A DNA stretch of 38,791 bases. It comes from an uncultured Clostridia bacterium (GTDB lineage: Bacteria > Bacillota > Clostridia > Lachnospirales > Anaerotignaceae). A model generated the notes under the pieces. The model searched no databases. It was given only the letters and a program-made list of their open reading frames with translations, and was not told the origin of the DNA. This document shows positions 15,830 through 23,817 of the stretch, in pieces. The stretch covers positions 1 through 38,791 of the forward strand of contig CAJTZO010000024.1 in NCBI GenBank assembly GCA_910583755.1, read 5' to 3'. How positions within the stretch are numbered: position 1 is the stretch's first letter; each line of letters begins with the position of its first letter. A program made the position numbers and the translations under genes.

Positions 15830-17779
15830 ATGTCAAATTCTCTCAATAATGAAGCGATTGTAAATTATGAAAAAGCGTTAGCATTAGGTAAAAAAGAAGG
15901 AAAAGCGCCTTTGATATTAGATACTATTTTAAAAGAACAAAATATATTCACTCCCAAAGAAATTAATTTAGGATTGGTTCAGATTCCGATAGAGCGAATT
16001 GTTGGAACAAAAACAGAAGGCAGAGCAAATGCTTTTAGCAAAAGTTTTTATCCTATCATGGAAACACATACAGAATTTTCAGATAAATGGATGCGTTTAT
16101 ATCAACATCATATGGAAGATGGGATTAATGACCCCATTCAAGCTTATGAATATATGAATCAATTTTATGTGTTAGAAGGCAATAAAAGGGTTAGTATTTT
16201 GAAATATTTACAGGCGGCAACCATACAGGGAAATGTTACACGGATTATTCCACCTAGAACAGAAGAAAAAGAAAATAAGATTTATTATGAATTTATGGAT
16301 TTTTATAGATTATCTGGTATCAATGACATTTGGTTTTCCAAAGAAGGAAGTTTTGCAAAACTTCAAAGATTGACTGGAAAGGTACCAAATTCTATCTGGA
16401 CAGAAGAAGAAAAAAGTAATTTTGATGTATTGTTTACAAGATTTCGGAAAGAATTTAAGGCAAAAGGTGGGCAAAGTTTTCATTTTACAACAGGAGATGC
16501 TTTTTTATCTTTTTTGGAAATTTATAATTATGCAGATTTGGTGAATATGGAACAAATGCAATTAAGTGAAAAAATTAATAAATCTTGGGATGAATTTAAG
16601 CTTCTTTTGACAGATGCACCAATTGAAGTACAAATGACACCAACAGAAAGTAAAAAGAATTTTTTTATGCGTTTGGTACCATTAAATTTGTCTCAGCAAA
16701 AAGCAGCATTTATTTATGGTGGCAATATTATGAAATCGGGCTGGACATATTCGCATGAATTGGGTAGAAGATATTTACAAAAGCAATTTGCAGGACAAAT
16801 TAGCACAAGCTATTATGAAGGAGTAACGGAAGAAAATGCAGAAGAAATATTAAATGAAGCAGTAAAAGCAGGAAATAATTTGATTTTTACAACATCACCA
16901 TTATTGTTAAAAGCAAGTTTAAAAACGGCTGTCGAGCATACAGAAGTAAAGATATTAAATTGTTCTTTAAACATTGCACACCGTCATATTAGAACCTATT
17001 ATGCAAGAATGTATGAACCAAAGTTCTTGATGGGAGCTATTGCGGGAGCTCTTTCCAGTAATGGTAAAATAGGTTATATTGCAGATTATCCAATGTGGGG
17101 TACCATTGCCAATATTAATGCCTTTGCTTTGGGCGCAAAAATGGTCAATTCTGATGCACAAATTTATTTAGAGTGGTCAAAAGTAAAAGAAAAAAATATA
17201 CAAGAAAAATTTTTAGAAAACAATGTGCAATATGTTTCTGGCAAAGATACCTTAACACCCATGGAAGTAGGTTATCATTTTGGACTATATCGAACAACGG
17301 AAAAATTTCCTTTAAATGTTGCTATGCCTATATGGAATTGGGGGAAATTTTATGAACAAATGATAAGAAATATTATGAATGGTTCTTGGAAGTATGACGA
17401 ACCAGCAGATACTACAAAAGGATTAAATTATTGGTGGGGAATGTCAGCAGGTATTGTAGATGTTTCTTGTTCGAAACATTTACCGATTGGAACAGCACGT
17501 TTAATAGAATTATTAAAAAAGACAATATGTAGTGGAGATTTTAACCCATTTTCTGGTATTTTATTTTCTCAAAATGGAATTGTACAAAGAGAAAAAGAAA
17601 AAAGTATGTCTCCAGAAGAAATTATTAATATGAATTGGTTAGCAGAAAATGTCATTGGCTCCATTCCCAAAATGGATGATTTAAAAGAAAAAGCCAAACC
17701 AATGATATTGTTACAAGGTGTACAGGGAGTAGAGGAAAAAAGTAAAGGAATATCATATGAAGATACTAGCAGTTTCTGA
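15830..17779 (+). CDS. cytoplasmic ParB-like/BMP (PnrA-like) fusion protein
   Basis: A 649-residue protein of two parts. The N-terminal part has ParB/sulfiredoxin-like features: LVQIPIERIVGT (49-60), then GINDPIQAYEYMNQFYVLEGNKRVSILK (98-125), like the ParB box with its central G-x-R. Residues ~145-285 are of unknown fold. From ~290 the sequence resembles the BMP/PnrA (Med) family of nucleoside-binding proteins (AAFIYGGNIMKSGWTYSHELG, GAIAGALSSNGKIGYIADYP). There is no signal peptide or lipobox, so unlike transport PnrA it must act in the cytoplasm, probably as a ligand sensor. GGGAGG precedes ATG 15830. The last 23 bases overlap the metallophosphoesterase gene. The assignment is from motif memory; the function is unknown. 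Confidence 0.75.
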   Translation: MSNSLNNEAIVNYEKALALGKKEGKAPLILDTILKEQNIFTPKEINLGLVQIPIERIVGTKTEGRANAFSKSFYPIMETHTEFSDKWMRLYQHHMEDGINDPIQAYEYMNQFYVLEGNKRVSILKYLQAATIQGNVTRIIPPRTEEKENKIYYEFMDFYRLSGINDIWFSKEGSFAKLQRLTGKVPNSIWTEEEKSNFDVLFTRFRKEFKAKGGQSFHFTTGDAFLSFLEIYNYADLVNMEQMQLSEKINKSWDEFKLLLTDAPIEVQMTPTESKKNFFMRLVPLNLSQQKAAFIYGGNIMKSGWTYSHELGRRYLQKQFAGQISTSYYEGVTEENAEEILNEAVKAGNNLIFTTSPLLLKASLKTAVEHTEVKILNCSLNIAHRHIRTYYARMYEPKFLMGAIAGALSSNGKIGYIADYPMWGTIANINAFALGAKMVNSDAQIYLEWSKVKEKNIQEKFLENNVQYVSGKDTLTPMEVGYHFGLYRTTEKFPLNVAMPIWNWGKFYEQMIRNIMNGSWKYDEPADTTKGLNYWWGMSAGIVDVSCSKHLPIGTARLIELLKKTICSGDFNPFSGILFSQNGIVQREKEKSMSPEEIINMNWLAENVIGSIPKMDDLKEKAKPMILLQGVQGVEEKSKGISYEDTSSF

Positions 17780-18344
17780 TGAAGAATCAAAATATTTATG
17801 GGATTATGAAAAACAAAAATTTGAAGGAATTGACTTAATCCTTTCGTGTGGAGATTTAGATGCAGAATATTTATCTTTTTTGGCAACAATTTCTTCTGTT
17901 CCGGTGTTGTATGTCATGGGTAATCATGATGATAAGTATATTGTTAAAGCACCGGAAGGCTGTATCTGTATTGAAAATAAAATTTATGTTTATAAAGGTG
18001 TGCGCATTTTAGGTTTGGGTGGTTCTATGCGCTATAATAATGGAGTAAACCAATATACAGAAAAAGAAATGTTGTATCGAATCAGAAAAATGAAGCTAAA
18101 ACTCCTAAAAAATAGAGGATTTGATATTTTAGTAACCCATTCTCCAGCATATGGGCTGAATGATGGAAAAGATTTACCACATAAAGGATTTCAGGTGTTT
18201 CATGATATGCTGAACCAATATCAGCCTCGTTTTTTTATACATGGTCATGCGCATTTGAACTATGGTAGAGAGTACAAGAGACATATTCAGCATGGAAATA
18301 CCCATATCATCAATGCTTATGAACGTTGTATATTTGAGTATTAG
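17757..18344 (+). CDS. calcineurin-like metallophosphoesterase with altered motif I
   Basis: A 195-residue single-domain phosphoesterase. The metal-binding series is visible: SCGDLD (motif II), VMGNHDDK (III), VTHSP (IV) and IHGHAH (V). Motif I, normally D-x-H, reads SDEES (D8, E9, E10): the histidine is replaced by glutamate, which should change one metal site. No signal peptide or membrane segment. AAAGGA lies inside the end of the preceding gene, seven bases before ATG 17757, and the genes overlap by 23 bases, so the two products are coupled and probably act together. The substrate is unknown; nucleotides, cyclic nucleotides or phosphodiesters are possible. Confidence 0.85.
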   Translation: MKILAVSDEESKYLWDYEKQKFEGIDLILSCGDLDAEYLSFLATISSVPVLYVMGNHDDKYIVKAPEGCICIENKIYVYKGVRILGLGGSMRYNNGVNQYTEKEMLYRIRKMKLKLLKNRGFDILVTHSPAYGLNDGKDLPHKGFQVFHDMLNQYQPRFFIHGHAHLNYGREYKRHIQHGNTHIINAYERCIFEY

Positions 18345-18350
18345 AGGGAA

Positions 18351-18391
18351 GGCACTGAACAGAAGTAAATGTTCAGTGCCAAAGTATTTTT
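18351..18391 (+). terminator. terminator-like hairpin between convergent genes
   Basis: GGCACTGAAC (18351-18360) and GTTCAGTGCC (18371-18380) form a perfect 10-bp stem. The T-run begins five bases after it, so efficiency is uncertain. It separates the phosphoesterase gene from the convergent BlaR1-like gene. Confidence 0.65.
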
Positions 18392-18404
18392 AAAAATCAA
18401 AGTT

Positions 18405-19781
18405 TTATTTGAGTTTTAAAAGATTGTCGTTCATTTTGTTTAAAATAGCCTGTTTTTGTTCCAAAGTTGCACTTCCATTTTTTACCGCTTCTTCTAAAAA
18501 TTTTGAAACATCTTCTATAGAATTTTTATAACTTTCTGCTGTAAGGGGAGTATCACTTTTTACTAATTCAGGAGCCATAATAATTGTTGGGTCAAGTGCA
18601 ACAGAAAGTGATACACCATTTTCTAATGTCTGGTCAACTCGGAAAGCACCTTTGTAGATAACAAATTCTCCCTTTCCATTATCTGCTTTCAGGCGTTTTA
18701 AGTCTTCCTCCATAGATTTAGTGTCTTTAACATCGGCATATTTTTTAATATTTTCTATTGTTTCTGCAAGTTCTTCTGGAGTATATAATTCAAAAATACC
18801 TCCAAGAGTAGGGTCATTCCTTTCTTGGGTTTTTTCTGCTGTTATTGTGGTAGAGGGAGTAATAGCATAAATGGTTGAGGAACCTGCTACTAAAGCGAGG
18901 GATAAAATAATTCCTGCGCTGGAAAGTTTTTTTATTTTCATAATATTTACAATCCTTTCTTCTATAAAATTTTTTGCGAAATTAGAAACAAAGGGATTTA
19001 TTTCAAAGCTTTTTCTTTCCCATTCCACAAGAAAATTTGCATAAAAAGCACGATATTCTATTCCAATGTTTCTAATTACTTTTTCATCACATGCTAGTTC
19101 AATATCTCTGTTTGCTAAAAGATACATTAACCATACCAAAGGGTTAAACCAGTGGCAGATAAGTGCTACCATTAAAAAAAGTTTCCAAAAAGAATCAAAT
19201 CGTTTGATATGTGCCATTTCATGTTCTAATATAAAACCAATATTTTTTTTATTTTGATTTATTTTTTTAGGCAACAGTATAATAGGGTGAAAAAAACCGT
19301 AAGTCAAAGGGGAAGAAATACGGTCTGAAATTCGTATTTCTATTTTTTTGTTGTTCCATAAAGCAGATAATGAGGAATCTTCTATAGGCAGTGCCATTTT
19401 AAATATCTGTGTACAATGAAAATAAACAAACAAAAAATATAAAGAAAGAAGAATCATACCGAATAGCCATAGTATTTGTAAATCATGTAAATGGAATCCT
19501 AGTATTGGATTTGTTGTGTCATAAATCGTTGAAATTTCAAACAAATTATTTTTTTCTACAAATTCTTCCTTTTTTGCAATATCTATGATTTGCTGCGTTT
19601 TTTTCCATTTTACGAAAGAAACTATGGGAAAAATAGAAATAGGCAGTAATAATTTGCAACTTGTAATTTTCCAAAGCAAATTAAAAATATAACTTGGAAT
19701 TCTATTTTTAAAAAAGAAACGCATAATCATAATAAAAATAATTAGTATTGATGCAGAAAAACTCATTTGCAATATATTCAT
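18405..19781 (-). CDS. BlaR1-like M56 membrane metallopeptidase/sensor
   Basis: A 458-residue member of peptidase family M56. Four membrane segments occur in the first ~225 residues (near 5-22, 32-55, 101-122, 200-222); the zinc site is HEMAH (187-191) with the third ligand likely in ELACDE. A fifth segment (LSSAGIILSLALVAGS) leads to an extracellular ~150-residue domain. This is not the penicillin-binding domain of BlaR1: no SxxK or KTG motif is visible, so the signal is unknown. On activation such proteins cut the BlaI-like repressor. It starts three bases after the repressor stop, in one operon. Confidence 0.85.
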   Translation of the reverse strand: MNILQMSFSASILIIFIMIMRFFFKNRIPSYIFNLLWKITSCKLLLPISIFPIVSFVKWKKTQQIIDIAKKEEFVEKNNLFEISTIYDTTNPILGFHLHDLQILWLFGMILLSLYFLFVYFHCTQIFKMALPIEDSSLSALWNNKKIEIRISDRISSPLTYGFFHPIILLPKKINQNKKNIGFILEHEMAHIKRFDSFWKLFLMVALICHWFNPLVWLMYLLANRDIELACDEKVIRNIGIEYRAFYANFLVEWERKSFEINPFVSNFAKNFIEERIVNIMKIKKLSSAGIILSLALVAGSSTIYAITPSTTITAEKTQERNDPTLGGIFELYTPEELAETIENIKKYADVKDTKSMEEDLKRLKADNGKGEFVIYKGAFRVDQTLENGVSLSVALDPTIIMAPELVKSDTPLTAESYKNSIEDVSKFLEEAVKNGSATLEQKQAILNKMNDNLLKLK

Positions 19782-19784
19782 ATC

Positions 19785-20144
19785 TTACCTCAGTTTATCA
19801 ATTAATTGTTTTAAATGTTTAATTTCATCTTCAGAAAGCTTTTCTTTTTTAATTAAAGAGGAAAACATAAGGGGAACAGAGCCTTCAAATACACGGTTGA
19901 TAAATTCTTGTGTATCGTTTTCAATTACCTGTTGTTTTGTAATTTTAGCTTGGCAGAGAAAGCCTGGCTCAATTCGTTCAATAAATTCTTTTTTAATACA
20001 TTTTTTAATGACAGTATAGGTAGTATTTTTGTTCCACCCAATTTCTTGGTTTAGAATAAGAGAAATATCTTTTGCACTGATAGTGCCCTTTTTCCATATC
20101 ACCTCCATTACTTTTTTTTCAGAATCAAATAATTTTTCTTCCAT
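19785..20144 (-). CDS. blaI: BlaI/MecI-family transcriptional repressor
   Basis: A 119-residue winged-helix repressor. The DNA-binding part runs from SEKKVMEVIWKKGTISAKDISLIL through GWNKNTTYTVIKKCIKKEFIERI, the family's typical winged helix with the NTTYT recognition helix; the C-terminal part is a helical dimerisation region where the partner peptidase cuts. ATG 20144 is chosen from AAAGG ahead of it; in-frame codons upstream overlap the operator. Two dyads lie in the promoter just upstream, so autorepression is likely. Targets in this species need not involve beta-lactams. Confidence 0.88.
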   Translation of the reverse strand: MEEKLFDSEKKVMEVIWKKGTISAKDISLILNQEIGWNKNTTYTVIKKCIKKEFIERIEPGFLCQAKITKQQVIENDTQEFINRVFEGSVPLMFSSLIKKEKLSEDEIKHLKQLIDKLR

Positions 20145-20170
20145 AGTGTGCACACCTTTCAGAATTTTAT

Positions 20171-20225
20171 AGACTACTTCAATAGTCTGTAAATTTAGAC
20201 TATCATAATAGTCTAAATTTGTCAA
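20171..20225 (-). promoter_or_regulatory. blaI promoter with two operator dyads
   Basis: AGACTA-N6-TAGTCT occupies 20171-20188. A perfect 13-bp dyad around CATA occupies 20191-20220 and shares the TAGACTA/TAGTCTA half-sites. A consensus -35 (TTGACA, 20225-20220 on the minus strand) abuts the outer dyad. Two equal dyads over a promoter fit cooperative binding by BlaI-type dimers. Confidence 0.75.
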
Positions 20226-20248
20226 GCGATTTTATAAATTTGAAACAT

Positions 20249-20282
20249 AAAAAAATTGACACTCCATTTATAGAAGTGTCAA
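20249..20282 (-). terminator. rho-independent terminator of the 51-aa gene
   Basis: On the minus strand a TTGACACT/AGTGTCAA stem (20256-20263 / 20275-20282) is followed by seven T residues. Confidence 0.8.
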
Positions 20283-20291
20283 ATAACAGTA

Positions 20292-20447
20292 TTATCGAAT
20301 CCCATATTCTTTTGCAATTTTTTGAAGTTCTTCTGAAGGAGCATTTTGAATTCTATCTTGTTCTAATATCATAGAAGGCATACCCGAAAATGCACCAGCA
20401 TAGACATAGTTTAAAAGGTCATCTCTTAATTCTTCATTATCATTCAT
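20292..20447 (-). CDS. small hypothetical protein, 51 aa
   Basis: A 52-codon frame with AAAGGAG before ATG 20447 and its own terminator just downstream. The sequence is acidic and helical: LRDDLLNYVYAGAFSGMPSMILE, then APSEELQKIAKEYGIR. The AFSGMPSMILE core reminds me of short uncharacterised proteins in related Clostridia, but I cannot name a family. It lies 14 bases after the histidinol phosphatase gene on the same strand, so the two are probably co-transcribed. Confidence 0.7.
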   Translation of the reverse strand: MNDNEELRDDLLNYVYAGAFSGMPSMILEQDRIQNAPSEELQKIAKEYGIR

Positions 20448-20461
20448 ATGTATTCTCCTTT

Positions 20462-21301
20462 CTAAATATCTTCAATTTTATGAAAAATAGGTTGCATATT
20501 TTGATAAGTACAATAATATTGAAAGCCAAGTACTTTTAATATGGTTTTTGCTTCCTGCATATATGCCCCTAGATGTTCTGGTTTATGGCTATCACTTCCT
20601 AAGGTAATAATAGTTCCACCTAATTCATGATATAATTTTAAAATTTCCATACAAGGAGTGGTATCTTTTAAATGGTATCTATGGTAGGAAGTATTAAATT
20701 CAATGCCTTTTCCATCTGCAATGACAATTTTTAAAATTTCTTCTATCCTAGGCTTTATCTTTTCAAAAGGATAACTACCTTGTTTGTCATATCTTGTGAT
20801 TAAGTCCATATGTCCAAGTACACTATAATTTTTATAATTTTTTACAACATCAAGCATTTCTTGATAATAACGTTCCTGATATTCCTTCTGTGTTTTGCCT
20901 TTTTGGAAATCTTGTGTCCAAAATTCTTTATCTTCTACTTGATGTATGGATAAAATGATAAAGTCAAAAGGATATTTTTGAAAAAGTATTTCATATTGTG
21001 GAATAGTATGCATTTGTATACCAAACTCTAAGCCCATTTTAATGTTGATTTGATTTTGATATTTTTGCTGCAATTCTTTTATTTTTGTAATATAGTTTGG
21101 ATAATCCACATTTGCAAGTGGTTCCCCATTACGGTATTCTATAGTATGCTCGGAATCCCAATCCTGTTTAATACCATAGTCTACATGGTCTGTAAAACAA
21201 ATTTCATCCATGTTCATAGAAATTGCATGTTCTATAACTTTTTCCATAGGATAAATAGAATCATCACTAAATTCTGTATGGGTATGATAATCTACTAACA
21301 T
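20462..21301 (-). CDS. hisK: histidinol-phosphatase, PHP family
   Basis: A 279-residue PHP-domain phosphoesterase, the Gram-positive type of histidinol phosphatase (HisJ/HisK) that makes L-histidinol in histidine biosynthesis. Visible metal ligands are DYHTHTEFSDDS at the N-terminus, FTDHVDYG, GLEFG with the conserved Glu, LSIHQV, VLGHMDLI and GSDSHKPEHLG near the end. The length matches the family. GGAG precedes ATG 21301. No other his genes are nearby, common for this enzyme. A promoter with a dyad in its spacer lies upstream. A related PHP phosphatase with another substrate is the main alternative. Confidence 0.85.
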   Translation of the reverse strand: MLVDYHTHTEFSDDSIYPMEKVIEHAISMNMDEICFTDHVDYGIKQDWDSEHTIEYRNGEPLANVDYPNYITKIKELQQKYQNQINIKMGLEFGIQMHTIPQYEILFQKYPFDFIILSIHQVEDKEFWTQDFQKGKTQKEYQERYYQEMLDVVKNYKNYSVLGHMDLITRYDKQGSYPFEKIKPRIEEILKIVIADGKGIEFNTSYHRYHLKDTTPCMEILKLYHELGGTIITLGSDSHKPEHLGAYMQEAKTILKVLGFQYYCTYQNMQPIFHKIEDI

Positions 21302-21358
21302 ATTGTATCTCCTTTCTTCAGGATAGGTAAATATTGCTTTTCTGTTTAATAAAACAAT

Positions 21359-21387
21359 ATTATTTGTGAATACTGTTCACTAATCAA
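21359..21387 (-). promoter_or_regulatory. promoter with operator-like dyad in the spacer
   Basis: On the minus strand TTGATT (21387-21382), 17 bp, AATAAT (21364-21359). The spacer contains the near-perfect 15-bp dyad GTGAACAGTATTCAC. It would drive the histidinol phosphatase gene. Confidence 0.5.
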
Positions 21388-21406
21388 CTTTTTTAGGAAA
21401 AAGGTT

Positions 21407-22030
21407 TTAAATTTTTTGATTAATATTTTCCCATGCTTCTTCGTCAATTTCTTCTTCATGAAACAGTTTTCTTTTATCATCTTCTGTAATTTTACGAATT
21501 ACACGACAAGGATTTCCAGCAGCAAAAGACCAATCAGGAATATCTTTGGTAACAACACTACCAGCACCAATCACGACATTATCACCAATATGAACACCAG
21601 GACAAATTACTGTGTTACCACCAAGCCAAACGTTATCACCAATCGTAATTTCTTTGCCATATTCATAAAAGGAATTGCGACTAACAGGATGAATAGGGTG
21701 TCCAGCCGTATAAATAGCTACATTTGGTGCCATAAGACAGTTGTCACCGATAATGACTTTTGCAACATCTAAGATAGTACAATTATAATTTGCAAAAAAG
21801 TGTTTTCCCACTTCAATGTTTTTTCCATAATCACAGTAAAAAGGGGGATTGATAAAAGCATTATCTGATTTTCCTAATAAATCTTTTACCATTTTTCGAA
21901 TACCATCGAAATCAGAACGGTCGGCAAAATTTAATTTTTGTAATTTGATTCTACAAATTTTTTGTTCCTCTAAAAGTTCCTTGTCTGTAATATATGCCAT
22001 TTGTGCTTCACAGCGTTCTTTATTTGTCAT
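21407..22030 (-). CDS. maa: maltose/galactoside-type O-acetyltransferase
   Basis: A 207-residue left-handed beta-helix (hexapeptide repeat) acetyltransferase of the Maa/LacA/NodL group, which moves acetyl from acetyl-CoA to sugar hydroxyls. The N-terminal helical cap carries RCEAQMAYITDKEL; PPFYCDYGKNIEVGKHFFANYNCTILDVA and the catalytic histidine region YTAGHPIHP follow, then hexapeptide repeats (ITIGDNVWLGGNTVICPGVHIGDNVVIGAGSVV) and AAGNPCRVIR. It is full length. GGAGG precedes ATG 22030. It is divergent from the AraC gene at 22156, a likely regulator by position. Confidence 0.9.
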   Translation of the reverse strand: MTNKERCEAQMAYITDKELLEEQKICRIKLQKLNFADRSDFDGIRKMVKDLLGKSDNAFINPPFYCDYGKNIEVGKHFFANYNCTILDVAKVIIGDNCLMAPNVAIYTAGHPIHPVSRNSFYEYGKEITIGDNVWLGGNTVICPGVHIGDNVVIGAGSVVTKDIPDWSFAAGNPCRVIRKITEDDKRKLFHEEEIDEEAWENINQKI

Positions 22031-22155
22031 TGTTATGTTCCTCCTAAGTAAAAATTCTTTTTATCATCATAGTATAATATGCTTGTGATTGCTACCAAAA
22101 TATTTTATAATAATATAACAATATTCCAAAACTTGACTTTGAAGTGGGTGATAAT

Positions 22156-23037
22156 ATGGTCTGTATCAATAATATTAATGAAAAAGATGATTCTGAAAAC
22201 GTAAATTATAATGTAAAAGGGTATCCCGTTTATATTCGTAAATCATGTTTATCACGATATCCTAATTACTCTTGTATCAGTCATTGGCATGAAGATTTAG
22301 AATTTATTATCGTATTATCTGGTTCTATGCGTTATAATGTAAATGGGGAAATTATAGACATAATGGAGGGAAATGGTATTTTTGTAAATAGTCGGCGGTT
22401 TCATTATGGCTATTCTGAAAATGCTACAGAATGTGAATTTGTTTGTATTTTATTGCACCCTTCCTTGTTTTGTGTCAATGAGTATTTTGAAAATCTCTAT
22501 ATTAATCCAATTATTGGGAATGAACAAAAAAATTATCTGCGATTGGAACAGCAAATTGCATGGCAACAGCAAATAATTTTTCTTTTAAAAGAAATTTATG
22601 AAAATAATAAACAACATTTTGATATTTTGACCATACAACAGCAAATTTTTACCCTTTGGAAAATATTATATTCTTATTTTCCAATCCAAAAGAATAATTT
22701 AAAATCGAATCGGCAGCTTACAGTTGTAAAAGACATGGTGACATTTATACAAAGTCATTATAAAGAAAAAATATCATTAAATATGATTGCAGATTCTGGA
22801 AAAGTATGTAAAAGTAGTTGTTCCGCTTTATTTCAAAAATACCTTTCTCAGACACCAATTACTTATTTGACAAAATATAGGTTAAATAAATCTCTTGATT
22901 TACTATTTAGCACAGACATGCAAGTGACAGAAATTAGTTATGAGGTTGGCTTTAGCAATGCAAGTTATTATGCAGAAACTTTTAAAAAATATTATCATTG
23001 TACTCCAAAGGAATATGTCAAAATACATAAAAATTAG
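22156..23037 (+). CDS. AraC-family transcriptional regulator
   Basis: A ~293-residue AraC regulator. The N-terminal cupin domain contains SHWHEDLEFIIVLSGSMRYNVNGE with the HxHxxxE ligand-pocket pattern; the C-terminal pair of helix-turn-helices covers ISLNMIADSGKVCKSSCSALFQKYL and VTEISYEVGFSNASYYAETFKKYYHCTPKEY. ATG 22156 is preferred, with GGGTGAT ahead of it, though GTG 22144 is also open. It lies 125 bases from the divergent acetyltransferase gene and 23 bases upstream of the duplicated-protein gene, so it may control either side. Confidence 0.88.
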   Translation: MVCINNINEKDDSENVNYNVKGYPVYIRKSCLSRYPNYSCISHWHEDLEFIIVLSGSMRYNVNGEIIDIMEGNGIFVNSRRFHYGYSENATECEFVCILLHPSLFCVNEYFENLYINPIIGNEQKNYLRLEQQIAWQQQIIFLLKEIYENNKQHFDILTIQQQIFTLWKILYSYFPIQKNNLKSNRQLTVVKDMVTFIQSHYKEKISLNMIADSGKVCKSSCSALFQKYLSQTPITYLTKYRLNKSLDLLFSTDMQVTEISYEVGFSNASYYAETFKKYYHCTPKEYVKIHKN

Positions 23038-23060
23038 AAAAAGAAGAGGAGAAATACGAT

Positions 23061-23801
23061 ATGCTTGAAAAACATCATTCCAATTATTTTGAGTATCAAT
23101 ATATTGTAACAAAGATTTTTTTTGAATCTATTTGGGACAAAAAGCATACCATTAGACAAGCAGCAGAGATATGTATGCATAAAATGCAAGACTATTTAGA
23201 TAGAGGAATCAATACTATAATCATCTATACAAATATTCTGGAAAAGGTAGAGAGGTATGGCAGAAAGGAGGACAAAAATATATTGAAGTATTATCAGAAG
23301 GAGTTGGAGGAAGTAAAAGAAATCATGAATCATTTAAATATAGATGATTATTTAGATACAAACGAAAAAGAATTTCTTTCTGATGATATTGGCTGGCTGG
23401 AGCCTTATCTTCCCCCTTTGGAGTTAAGAGAAGAAGAAATAGAAGCCAATTTGCAATCTTATATAAGCTATTTTGAATATCGGTTTTTAATTACAGAAAG
23501 TTTTTATGAACTTCTTTTAGATGAAAATTATACTATTGGGCAAGCAGCAGGTAGATGTTCCTATGAAATACGAAAAGATAGGGAAATCGATACCGTAATC
23601 GTCTATGTCGCTATTATAAAACTGGCTATAGAATATGATAAAGATAAAGAGGAATTAAAATATTGGCTGGAAGAATGGGAAAAAGTAAAAGAAATTATGA
23701 GTCATTTGAATGTAGATGATTTTTTGGATAGAAAGGAAAAAGATGATTTATTAAGTGACATAAGCTACATTGAAGCAGCAGTAAATTCTTTAAAAAATTA
23801 G
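23061..23801 (+). CDS. internally duplicated helical protein, possible Imm3-like immunity protein
   Basis: This 246-residue protein consists of two copies of one ~105-residue unit (residues ~9-115 and ~137-242). Shared landmarks in order: YFEY, (H/Y)TI-x-QAA-x-x-C, a T-(I/V)-I-(I/V)-Y strand, VKEIM-(N/S)-HLN-(I/V)-DD-(Y/F)-LD, and EK...LSD(D)I. It is acidic, helical and lacks a signal peptide. The size and helical pattern of one unit recall Imm3-type immunity proteins of polymorphic toxin systems, but that is a guess. AGAGGAG precedes ATG 23061. It lies between an AraC gene and two genes ending in a secreted nuclease, with gaps of 23 and 16 bases, so all four may form one operon. Confidence 0.7.
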   Translation: MLEKHHSNYFEYQYIVTKIFFESIWDKKHTIRQAAEICMHKMQDYLDRGINTIIIYTNILEKVERYGRKEDKNILKYYQKELEEVKEIMNHLNIDDYLDTNEKEFLSDDIGWLEPYLPPLELREEEIEANLQSYISYFEYRFLITESFYELLLDENYTIGQAAGRCSYEIRKDREIDTVIVYVAIIKLAIEYDKDKEELKYWLEEWEKVKEIMSHLNVDDFLDRKEKDDLLSDISYIEAAVNSLKN

Positions 23802-23817
23802 GAAGAGGGAAAAATAA

